Below, in pieces: positions 7,077 through 13,129 of a stretch of DNA of 14,402 nt (positions are counted from its first letter, which is position 1; each line of letters begins with the position of its first letter). Origin of the DNA: Thermoplasmata archaeon. Its GTDB lineage: Archaea > Thermoplasmatota > Thermoplasmata > Thermoplasmatales > Thermoplasmataceae. The notes under the pieces are model-generated. The model searched no databases. It saw only the letters and a list, made by a program, of their open reading frames with translations, and was not told where the DNA came from. Location of the stretch: assembly GCA_021797265.1 (NCBI GenBank), contig JAJZZZ010000024.1, positions 1 to 14,402 of the forward strand, written 5' to 3'. The translations under genes were made by a program, and so were the position numbers.

Positions 7077-7250
7077 ATGATGAGCGCACTTGCGGCAAAA
7101 ATTGTACTAACGGCAGGAAGCGCTGTTGTGGCCGGTACAGCCATTGCGGCAGGTTACCACCATGGTATAGCTATGGCCCTTGAGAACGTGCCTGCATGGG
7201 CCCATGCTCATGGGGTTCTCCTCAGACTCTCGGGAGAGCAGCATCCTTGA
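7077..7250 (+). CDS. Small probable membrane peptide (57 aa) inside the menaquinone cluster
   Basis: This short ORF begins ATGATG at 7077 and ends TGA at 7248-7250. Residues about 3-26 (starting SALAAKIVLTAGSAVVAG) form one hydrophobic, Ala/Val/Gly-rich segment, like a single membrane helix or an uncleaved signal. The rest holds five His residues (H28, H29, H43, H45, H56) and a Trp (W41), with no Cys. Support for a real gene: a well-placed TATA box at 7048-7055, a hairpin plus T6 run at its end (7249-7278), and the absence of any better ORF in the 300-nt gap between mqnA and mqnE. It converges on mqnE with a 12-nt gap. I recognise no family. A role as a small membrane partner of quinone metabolism or respiration is only a guess from position. 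It could also be a non-coding stretch that happens to be open. Confidence 0.5.
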   Translation: MMSALAAKIVLTAGSAVVAGTAIAAGYHHGIAMALENVPAWAHAHGVLLRLSGEQHP

Positions 7251-7278
7251 ATCCGGGGGATTCTAAAAATAATTTTTT
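7249..7278 (+). terminator. Hairpin plus T-run ending the 57-codon ORF
   Basis: GAATCC (7249-7254) and GGATTC (7258-7263) form a perfect 6-bp stem around GGG. It overlaps both the TGA of the small ORF and the stop of convergent mqnE. An A-rich stretch and T6 (7273-7278) follow on the plus strand. Confidence 0.45.
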
Positions 7279-8378
7279 ATCCTGTAGAATGTGTCTCTCT
7301 GGGCTGGTATCTTTCCAATCTGCCTGACAAGTTCATTCAGTTCCTCAACGCTTGTACCCTCTTTCCGGTCTGTAGCCCCGAATATCTTCTCGCTGAATGC
7401 TGTGCCAACAAGATCACTGCCGCCTCCAGTGAGTGCGACCTGCGCTATTCCCTTGCCCAGTGAGACCCAGTAAACGCTTATGTTAGGTATATCCTGCCCC
7501 GCAAGTATCCTGGCAAGAGCTATGACCTTCAGGTCCGTCTCTCCTGATGCTGGCATCCTGACCCTTCCACTTTTCTGGAGAGGTGTATTGTCAGGGCTGA
7601 ACTTCAACGGGATGAAGGAGAGAAATCCTGGCACTTCACGCTGGTTATCCCTGATCCTTATTATGTGATCTATGATGTGCTCGATCTTCTCCAGGTGGCC
7701 GTATGTCATTGTTGAATTGCCGGGTATTCCCATGCTGTGTATTATCTTTGCATCCTCCAGCCATTTCTCGCCGGATATTTTCTGTGGTGTTGTGATCTGC
7801 TTCCTTACTTCTGCGTCAAATATCTCCGCTCCACCACCGGTATGTGCATCCATCCCTGCGGCCCTGAATCTGCTCAGTATCTCGGTAAGGCTGTTTCCGG
7901 TTGTGCGGGCTATGAAATCAATCTCGGGAATCGTAAGCGCCTTGAGAGTTATATCGGGGATCTCCCTCTTGACTGTTCTGAAAACTTCCTCGTAGTATTC
8001 CACGGGAAGATCACTGTTGAATCCACCCACTATGTGGATTTCCGTGGCACCGGCGGCCTTTGCCTTGCCCAGCTCAGACCTTATCTGATCCAGTGACAGC
8101 TCGTACCCTCTGTCTGTCTTACCCTTCATTTTCATTGGAACATAAAATGCGCATATGGGACAGCTCGCGGTACAGTAATTTGAATAGTTTATATTATATG
8201 ATACGGCATATGAGACCACATTGCCAACCTGCACAGACGTGAGATTGTTTGCCAGTTTCATAAGCTGGTAAAGATTCAAGTCCTTCTCCATGGCAACTCC
8301 TTCCTTGAAGGAAAGGGGGTAGCCAGCCCTAATCTGCTCTGTCCAGTAATCCAGAGGATACTGGGAAAAACCTTCCAT
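7263..8378 (-). CDS. mqnE: Aminofutalosine synthase MqnE (radical SAM)
   Basis: MqnE uses S-adenosylmethionine radical chemistry to join the MqnA product to an adenosyl moiety, giving 6-amino-6-deoxyfutalosine, the second step of the pathway. The 371-residue product has the radical-SAM cluster motif C69-x3-C73-x2-C76 (CTASCPICAFY) after an NINYSN strand. Further landmarks are HIVGGFNSDLP (115-125), PEIDFIAR (151-158), GGGAEIFD (181-188), MTYGHLEKIEHIIDH, FIPLKFSP, and a C-terminal pattern YWVSLGKGIAQVAL ... PAQRDTFYRI. The GGGAEIF, FIPLKF and YW.SLGKGIAQ forms match MqnE better than MqnC or the deazaflavin enzymes CofG/CofH. The ATG at 8378 is spaced about 24 nt from a TATA box at 8398-8405. 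mqnC is divergent across a 289-bp spacer, and mqnA lies downstream on the same strand beyond the 57-codon ORF. Confidence 0.86.
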   Translation of the reverse strand: MEGFSQYPLDYWTEQIRAGYPLSFKEGVAMEKDLNLYQLMKLANNLTSVQVGNVVSYAVSYNINYSNYCTASCPICAFYVPMKMKGKTDRGYELSLDQIRSELGKAKAAGATEIHIVGGFNSDLPVEYYEEVFRTVKREIPDITLKALTIPEIDFIARTTGNSLTEILSRFRAAGMDAHTGGGAEIFDAEVRKQITTPQKISGEKWLEDAKIIHSMGIPGNSTMTYGHLEKIEHIIDHIIRIRDNQREVPGFLSFIPLKFSPDNTPLQKSGRVRMPASGETDLKVIALARILAGQDIPNISVYWVSLGKGIAQVALTGGGSDLVGTAFSEKIFGATDRKEGTSVEELNELVRQIGKIPAQRDTFYRIKNYF

Positions 8379-8397
8379 TGTTCAAAATTACCTGATT

Positions 8398-8405
8398 GTA
8401 ATTAA
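8398..8405 (-). promoter_or_regulatory. TATA box of mqnE
   Basis: TTAATTAC on the minus strand is centred about 23.5 nt before the ATG at 8378, fitting a leaderless transcript. Confidence 0.5.
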
Positions 8406-8640
8406 CCATTTCTAGTGGATTCATTTTCACGCCCTCTGGTATTGATTCTCTTCCGTTGCAGCATGCACTGCGCAATTATTCACCAGACTACAGAAGGCAT
8501 AAAACTGCTCAGAACCATGCATCATCCTGCTTGATCCTGGTTTAACGGTGATTTTGTGTACCCAGCAGAGTTAATGACCCTGACATAGCAGAATCCATTG
8601 GGGCTCTATCCTTACAGCAACCGAAACAATTTGCCAAAGG

Positions 8641-8648
8641 ATTAATAG
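8641..8648 (+). promoter_or_regulatory. TATA box of the mqnC-truD transcript
   Basis: ATTAATAG is centred about 23.5 nt before the ATG at 8668. No comparable box lies in the 28 nt between mqnC and truD, so this promoter probably serves both. Confidence 0.5.
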
Positions 8649-8667
8649 TCATTATCAATAAAGGACT

Positions 8668-9777
8668 ATGCTCAAACAGCCTGACCAGGTTGATGATATT
8701 CTGAGAAGCGTACAGAGTGGTGAGATACCCACCAGGGACGATATTATTTTCATGTATGATGAAGCAGACCTCAACTCTCTGGGCCAGGCTGCCAGAATCC
8801 TTGCACAGGAGAAATCAGGAAATACCGTTTCGTTCGTATCCAACATGATACTGAATTACACCAACATATGCAATGTCAGATGCAATTTCTGTGCATTTTA
8901 CAGAACGGGCACGGAATCTGATGCTTTCCTTCTCACAAAGGAACAGGTCATAAGGGAAATTGAGCCATACTGCAGGAACTTCCATATCACACAGTTGCTG
9001 ATACAGGGAGGAGTGAATCCTGCCCTTCCCCTTGAATACTATACCGATCTTTTCTGCTCAATTCATGAAGCTTATCCGGATCTGGGGATTCATGGACTTT
9101 CCACGTCAGAGATTTCGTTTATTGCCAGAAAGGAGCATACAAGTGTGGCAGATATCATAAAATCACTTGTGGAAGCTGGCATGCAATCAATACCTGGCGC
9201 AGGTGCCGAAATATTTGACGATGAGGTCAGGAAGGTTCTCGGCAGGCCAAAAGGAAGCGGGAAGCAGTGGCTTGAAGTGATGGAAACTGCTCACAGGCTT
9301 GGCGTCCACAGCTCTGCCACCATGATGTTTGGGCATGTTGAGGAATCACGCCACAAAGCGGATCATCTGCTTGCTCTTGTTGATCTTCAGAGCAAATACA
9401 ACGGATTCTTGAGCTTCACTCCGTGGAACTTTGAACCGGGCAATACCCAGCTTCAGAAGTCGGGCACAGTGATGTACCGGGTCGGCGGCGCAGACGTCCT
9501 TCGCAATATAGCAATATCCAGAATTGTCCTGAATAATTCCATCCCAACAATTCAGAGTTCATGGCTGACCAATGGAATCCAGATGGGGCAGATGTCAGTA
9601 CTCTTCGGGGCAAATGACTGGGGCGGCACCATATACGATGAGAAGGTAATTCCTGCCACCGGAAAGCAGGTGGGCAACCTCAGGAAGGATGCCATAATAA
9701 ACGGGTTGAACCAGATTGGGATGGAAGCTGTAGAGAGAGATAACCTGTACAGAGTGATAGGCCATTACCAAGCTTGA
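8668..9777 (+). CDS. mqnC: Cyclic dehypoxanthine futalosine synthase MqnC (radical SAM)
   Basis: MqnC converts dehypoxanthine futalosine to its cyclic form, the intermediate that MqnD then splits to 1,4-dihydroxy-6-naphthoate. The 369-residue product has the radical-SAM motif C68-x3-C72-x2-C75 (CNVRCNFCAFYR) preceded by ILNYTN. Typical MqnC segments follow: LIQGGVNPALPLEYY (111-125), IHGLSTSEISFIAR (141-154), SIPGAGAEIFDDEVR (174-188), SSATMMFGHVEE (215-226), SFTPWNFEPGNT (249-260), IQSSWLTNGIQMGQ (295-308), FGANDWGGT (313-321) and a final ERDNLYRVI. The PGAGAEIF, PWNFEPGNT and SSWLTNG forms separate it from MqnE at 7263-8378. The deazaflavin enzyme CofH is the nearest alternative; the pathway neighbours argue against it. 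truD follows after 28 nt, probably on the same transcript. Confidence 0.87.
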   Translation: MLKQPDQVDDILRSVQSGEIPTRDDIIFMYDEADLNSLGQAARILAQEKSGNTVSFVSNMILNYTNICNVRCNFCAFYRTGTESDAFLLTKEQVIREIEPYCRNFHITQLLIQGGVNPALPLEYYTDLFCSIHEAYPDLGIHGLSTSEISFIARKEHTSVADIIKSLVEAGMQSIPGAGAEIFDDEVRKVLGRPKGSGKQWLEVMETAHRLGVHSSATMMFGHVEESRHKADHLLALVDLQSKYNGFLSFTPWNFEPGNTQLQKSGTVMYRVGGADVLRNIAISRIVLNNSIPTIQSSWLTNGIQMGQMSVLFGANDWGGTIYDEKVIPATGKQVGNLRKDAIINGLNQIGMEAVERDNLYRVIGHYQA

Positions 9778-9805
9778 CCCGCCTGAACAAGAACTGTCGG
9801 TGGGC

Positions 9806-11023
9806 ATGGAAAGTTATGCAACCGACATAAAGCCGCTCAGGGGCGTTTTCAAACAGGCCCCGGAGGATTTTCTTGTGGAGGAGATTCCAAATGAAGTCCG
9901 CAGATCAGACAGGGGCAAATACATTGTCATCAGGGCAAAACTCAGGGAATGGGATACAAACCGGTTCATAATCTTCCTGGCCCGGGAACTCCACATAAGC
10001 CACAAGCGCATAACCTACTGTGGAACCAAGGATAAACACGCTGTGACCACGCAGTATTTCAGCATAAACCATGATTTTGACCCATCCGCCATCAGAATAT
10101 CGGACTGTGAAATCCTGGACTGGTTCAGAACAGACAGGATGCTTGCGCTTGGCGATCTTATGGGCAACAGGTTCACCGTGAACCTTCACCTGGATGGCGA
10201 AGGCATAGGTTCGCTTGGTGATGTGGTTGATGAACTCAAGTCCTCAGGTGGGTTTCCAAATTATTTCGGTCTTCAGCGTTTCGGCAGCATCAGGACCAAC
10301 ACCCACCGGGTTGGAAAACTGCTTGTTGAGGGAAAGGACGATGAGGCCGCCCTGGAATACATATATGATCCTGACATAGACACAGAATACTACAGGAGGG
10401 ATTTTGCCTCCACCATGGATGCCAGACTGGCGCTGAAGGAATTTCCCATGCATCTGAACTTTGAGAGAACACTTCTTGGCTACATGCTGGAGCATGGAAC
10501 CCTCAGGGGATCACTGGCTGCGTTCCCAAGGAATCTGGGAATGATGTTCGTTCATGCATATCAGTCCTATCTCTTCAACAGAATCGTATCCATGCGCATC
10601 AGGGAGCTTGGAATCAACTCTGTCAATGAAGGCGATGTTCTCTATCCTGTTGATGGACTTTTCAACAGCGACACAAGGAAGGAGATCAGGGTCAACTCAA
10701 TGAACCGGGGAATCCTGGAAGACGCGGTGAGGCAGAACAGGCTTCGGCCTTCCGCGCCACTCATAGGATTTGATACCCATTTGACGGATGGCCCACAGGG
10801 TGAGTTCGAAAAGAATGTACTTGAAGAAGAGGGCGTGAATCCCGGAATGTTCCGTCTCCGATGGTATCCGGAATTTTCATCATCCGGAGAAAGAAGGATT
10901 GTGTCCTGCTTTCAGTCAGACCTTTCCATTAAAAGTGATGGAATAATGGAATTCAACCTAGGCAGAGGGATTTATGCAACATCCCTCATAAGGGAAATTC
11001 TGAAAAATAATATGACCTGGTGA
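9806..11023 (+). CDS. truD: tRNA pseudouridine synthase TruD (archaeal type)
   Basis: TruD converts U13 of tRNA to pseudouridine. The product has 405 residues, in the usual range for archaeal TruD. It opens with the family's GVFKQAPEDFLVEEIP (13-28). The catalytic motif YCGTKDKHAVTTQYFS (71-86) carries the presumed nucleophile D76. GGFPNYFGLQRFGS, PRNLGMMFVHAYQSYLFNRIVS and a late SPECIFIC-to-family FSSSGERR segment complete the pattern, including the TRUD insertion domain. The ATG at 9806 is preceded by GGTGGG (9799-9804), a plausible ribosome-binding site. An in-frame GTG at 9800 would add two residues but would sit inside that site. It lies 28 nt after mqnC with no promoter between, so it is probably co-transcribed with it; that link looks positional rather than functional. 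Its TGA directly abuts the stop codon of the convergent TBP gene. Confidence 0.96.
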   Translation: MESYATDIKPLRGVFKQAPEDFLVEEIPNEVRRSDRGKYIVIRAKLREWDTNRFIIFLARELHISHKRITYCGTKDKHAVTTQYFSINHDFDPSAIRISDCEILDWFRTDRMLALGDLMGNRFTVNLHLDGEGIGSLGDVVDELKSSGGFPNYFGLQRFGSIRTNTHRVGKLLVEGKDDEAALEYIYDPDIDTEYYRRDFASTMDARLALKEFPMHLNFERTLLGYMLEHGTLRGSLAAFPRNLGMMFVHAYQSYLFNRIVSMRIRELGINSVNEGDVLYPVDGLFNSDTRKEIRVNSMNRGILEDAVRQNRLRPSAPLIGFDTHLTDGPQGEFEKNVLEEEGVNPGMFRLRWYPEFSSSGERRIVSCFQSDLSIKSDGIMEFNLGRGIYATSLIREILKNNMTW

Positions 11024-11578
11024 TCAGATCAGGCCAACTTTCTGAAGTTCCTTCTTCACCTTTATGACGGCCTGCTCAATCTCGCTTTCTTCCTTGGCGC
11101 CGGTACAGACCACCTTACCGGACCCGAAAAGCAGAAGAACCACCTTGGGCTCCTCGACCCTGTAGACAAGGCCCGGGAATTGCTCCGGCTCATACTCCAC
11201 GTTCTCCAGCCCAAGTGACATGGCAATATCCGTGAGGTTGAGTTCCGCCTCGAGATCATACACTGCAACTATGTTCTGGACAACGATATCCGGGTTGTCA
11301 TATACTTCAATACCGGCCTTTTTCAGCTTCTGGATTATTGTGTCGATTGTGAGCTTCACATTTGCAAGATTCTTGGCACCTGTGCAGTTGACCTTGCCGC
11401 TTCTGAATATGAGGACAGCTGTCTTTGGCTCATGCAGACGGTAGATAAGGCCAGGAAACTGTTCAGGTTCGTATTCCGATCCCTCAAGTGCAAGTGCGAT
11501 CCTGCTCAGATCAAGATGTTCCGCCAGTGACGTAGAAGCCACGATGTTTTCCACTGTAATCTTTTCTCTCTCGCTCAT
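11024..11578 (-). CDS. tbp: TATA-box-binding protein (TBP)
   Basis: This is the archaeal general transcription factor that binds the TATA box and recruits TFB and RNA polymerase. The 184-residue product consists of the two direct repeats of the saddle fold. Repeat 1 (about 8-92) and repeat 2 (about 99-184) each carry the shared core EYEPEQFPGL.YR..EPK, then F.SGKV.CTGAK. The four DNA-kinking Phe residues are present: F41 and F58 in repeat 1, F134 and F151 in repeat 2. There is no long acidic tail at the C-terminus, which ends KVGLI. The ATG at 11578 is about 24 nt from a strong TATA box (11598-11606), with a second TATA-like element further upstream and a 7-bp inverted repeat flanking the promoter. 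This could allow self-regulation, but that is inference. The stop codon directly abuts that of convergent truD. Confidence 0.98.
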   Translation of the reverse strand: MSEREKITVENIVASTSLAEHLDLSRIALALEGSEYEPEQFPGLIYRLHEPKTAVLIFRSGKVNCTGAKNLANVKLTIDTIIQKLKKAGIEVYDNPDIVVQNIVAVYDLEAELNLTDIAMSLGLENVEYEPEQFPGLVYRVEEPKVVLLLFGSGKVVCTGAKEESEIEQAVIKVKKELQKVGLI

Positions 11579-11583
11579 AAATA

Positions 11584-11620
11584 ACCCTTTCGTTCACTAT
11601 ATAAAAAGGGTATTTAAAGG
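11584..11620 (-). promoter_or_regulatory. TBP promoter: two TATA-like boxes and a flanking inverted repeat
   Basis: A strong TATA box (TTTTATATA on the minus strand, 11598-11606) is centred about 24 nt before the start. A second box, TTTAAATA (11611-11618), lies just upstream. ACCCTTT (11584-11590) and AAAGGGT (11605-11611) form a perfect 7-bp inverted repeat with a 14-nt centre that covers the main TATA box and the probable start region, as an operator would. Confidence 0.5.
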
Positions 11621-11722
11621 TGCGTCGTTTCATGACAAAATCTCAGCCCTCACAAGAAATAAAAAGGCGAATTCCCGAATGATAATAATATGCTCAGATA
11701 AGCCCCGCCGCTAGCTGGAATC

Positions 11723-12022
11723 CTATGTCATATTCAGGGCTTCCTTGGCCTCATCGGTCATCATTGAAGGATTCCATGGCGGGTCCCATACAAGCTCTAT
11801 ATCTGCAGCCTCGACACCCTCCATGTTCTCCACTATCCTCTGAGCTTCAGAAAGTATCCATGGCGTAACCGGGCACGTGGGTGCGGTCATTGTCATCTTA
11901 ATATAGACCCTGTCACCATTGATCTCCACATCATAAACGAGACCAAGGTTAACCACGTCCATGCCTATTTCCGGATCTGAAACCTGTTTCAGTTGTTCCA
12001 GAATTTCCTCCTTAGTAACCAT
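11723..12022 (-). CDS. MIP18/DUF59-family iron-sulfur assembly protein
   Basis: This 99-residue protein belongs to the MIP18 (DUF59) family, whose members SufT, PaaD and eukaryotic CIA2 help insert iron-sulfur clusters into client proteins. The sequence shows the full family signature: DPEIGMDVVNLGLVYDV (17-33), the strand MTMTAPTCPVTPW with the conserved Cys at C50, and the C-terminal WDPPWNPSMMTDEAKEAL (79-96). It is a single-domain form with no MRP/NBP35 ATPase fusion. The ATG at 12022 lies about 30 nt from a TATA/BRE element at 12049-12056. No suf or other iron-sulfur genes are adjacent. The window itself encodes several likely iron-sulfur clients (family 4 UDG, MqnE and MqnC), though a direct link is inference. 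A T5 run on the minus strand near 11661-11665 may end the transcript. Confidence 0.92.
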   Translation of the reverse strand: MVTKEEILEQLKQVSDPEIGMDVVNLGLVYDVEINGDRVYIKMTMTAPTCPVTPWILSEAQRIVENMEGVEAADIELVWDPPWNPSMMTDEAKEALNMT

Positions 12023-12048
12023 TATGCTCTTTTTTTAATGGCTTCCCC

Positions 12049-12056
12049 ATACTTAA
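12049..12056 (-). promoter_or_regulatory. TATA/BRE element of the MIP18-family gene
   Basis: CGGTTAAGTATGG on the minus strand is centred about 30 nt before the ATG at 12022, implying a leader of only a few bases. Its nine bases GGTTAAGTA match the DP1 promoter exactly. Confidence 0.45.
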
Positions 12057-12130
12057 CCGTTATGTAGATGTGCAGGAACACTTTTAAGGGCCGGAGGAAG
12101 CCTAATGGCACCGATACACAGTGCCAAAAT

Positions 12131-13117
12131 TCACTGGATCTTTTCATCCAGACCATAGAATGAAGCACCTGTTCTTGGGATGAATGCATTTCTGATGGCC
12201 TCATAAACAAGTTCCTGTCTGGTGATCCTGTTGCCCGAGATTATTCCTGCAATACCGGAAGTTGATCCAGGATCCGTGCCGCCATAGGATTCTACAAAAG
12301 CCTGAGATTCCGTAAGCCCGTTCCTGATTCCCCTGACAATGTCCTCTGGAACCGCGAAGCCGCTTCCAGTACCCACTGTAACCCTGGAATATCTGTCAAT
12401 GACCACACAGTAATGGATGTCAATCACGCTTCCCGTAACCCGATCCATATATACACCGGATTCAACACCAACGCCATAGTCCCGTGACCCCAGGGCGGCC
12501 TGGGCCCTCTTCATTGCATTTATCTGGGTGTCGGTGCCAAGTGGCTGATCTGTCTCCAGTTCATACTCCTGATTGCGAAAGATTTCATAATTTCTCATAA
12601 CCTTAGAGATATATCTATCCAGAGCCATGACCTTGAGGCTGTTGGCAGTGGATATTCCTATGAGGACTGGCGTAACCCGCCGGCCGTTTGCCCTGATTTC
12701 TCCTCTCACAATCCTGCTGGAACTTATTGGAAAAAGATCTTCTGCCAGAGCAATGGGCACTTCCACGATCCTCAGTGGCTTGAGCCCTTTCTGGATCCTT
12801 GACGAATTTATTGCTTCAGCCTGGGCACGGGTTTCCCTTGATACAACAATGGCATCGTATTCAGCTGAAGAATCGGCGTTCCCGTTTCTCGAATCAAGAG
12901 GATATATCTCATAATCCGACGTAAAGCGGGATATATAGTTATCAAGAGCGCGCTTTCTAACAGAATATTTGGGAGCGTCATACGCCTTGTGGCTCTTAAG
13001 AAAATCATCTGATGCAAGACCCACAATCAGGTGGTTTCCTGTCCTGATTGCGGCATCGAGCATCAGCTTATGCCCTTTGTGGAATCTTGTGAAAGATCCG
13101 CCCAATACTGTGATCAT
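12131..13117 (-). CDS. coaD: Fusion of phosphopantetheine adenylyltransferase (CoaD) and inosine/xanthosine triphosphatase
   Basis: Two enzymes are joined in one 328-residue chain. Residues 1 to about 148 are archaeal/eukaryotic-type CoaD, which adenylylates 4'-phosphopantetheine to dephospho-CoA. They show the nucleotidyltransferase motif GGSFTRFHKGHK with HxGH at H13-H16, and ISSSRI at 131-136, close to the usual ISSTRI. Residues about 150-328 are a DUF84/YjjX-type NTPase, which cleans non-canonical nucleotides such as ITP and XTP. They begin VLIGISTANSLKVMAL and contain GVGVESGV (215-222), GSGFAVP and TSGIAGI. Both halves look intact with almost no linker. I recall similar fusions in Thermoplasmatales, so this is probably lineage-wide rather than new. 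The gene begins 12 nt after the aminotransferase gene, with GGCTGAT as a weak ribosome-binding site and no TATA box of its own, so the two are probably one operon. Confidence 0.92.
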   Translation of the reverse strand: MITVLGGSFTRFHKGHKLMLDAAIRTGNHLIVGLASDDFLKSHKAYDAPKYSVRKRALDNYISRFTSDYEIYPLDSRNGNADSSAEYDAIVVSRETRAQAEAINSSRIQKGLKPLRIVEVPIALAEDLFPISSSRIVRGEIRANGRRVTPVLIGISTANSLKVMALDRYISKVMRNYEIFRNQEYELETDQPLGTDTQINAMKRAQAALGSRDYGVGVESGVYMDRVTGSVIDIHYCVVIDRYSRVTVGTGSGFAVPEDIVRGIRNGLTESQAFVESYGGTDPGSTSGIAGIISGNRITRQELVYEAIRNAFIPRTGASFYGLDEKIQ

Positions 13118-13129
13118 GGTGTTATCAGC

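Larger units (their letters stand above)
8379..8667. other. Spacer between divergent mqnE and mqnC
   Basis: This 289-bp spacer holds the two outward promoters at its ends and no ORF or tRNA that I can support. A 6-bp inverted pair (ATCCTT at 8608-8613, AAGGAT at 8637-8642) overlaps the mqnC TATA box and could be an operator, but is short enough to be chance. The middle (about 8420-8600) is long for two leaderless promoters, and I see no clear structure in it. Confidence 0.4.

Noticed and set aside
6961..7098. 46-codon N-terminal extension of mqnA to the ATG at 7098
   Set aside because: It does not resemble MqnA, which begins with the strand MIGLINF. It would also cover the promoter and start of the opposing 57-codon ORF, and no TATA box fits a start at 7098.
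8379..8667. Possible tRNA, riboswitch or further small gene in the mqnE-mqnC spacer
   Set aside because: I found no cloverleaf-like stems, no T-loop motif and no ORF with a promoter. Only the two outward promoters are supportable.
7263..9777. CofG/CofH (F420 deazaflavin synthesis) as the identity of the two radical-SAM proteins
   Set aside because: The two families share a fold and the cluster motif. The GGGAEIF/FIPLKF and PGAGAEIF/PWNFEPGNT forms and the neighbouring MqnA point to MqnE and MqnC.
11632..11682. 16-codon plus-strand ORF (MTKSQPSQEIKRR...) upstream of the TBP gene
   Set aside because: It is very short, and the nearest TATA-like box is only about 17 nt from its ATG. No feature supports translation.
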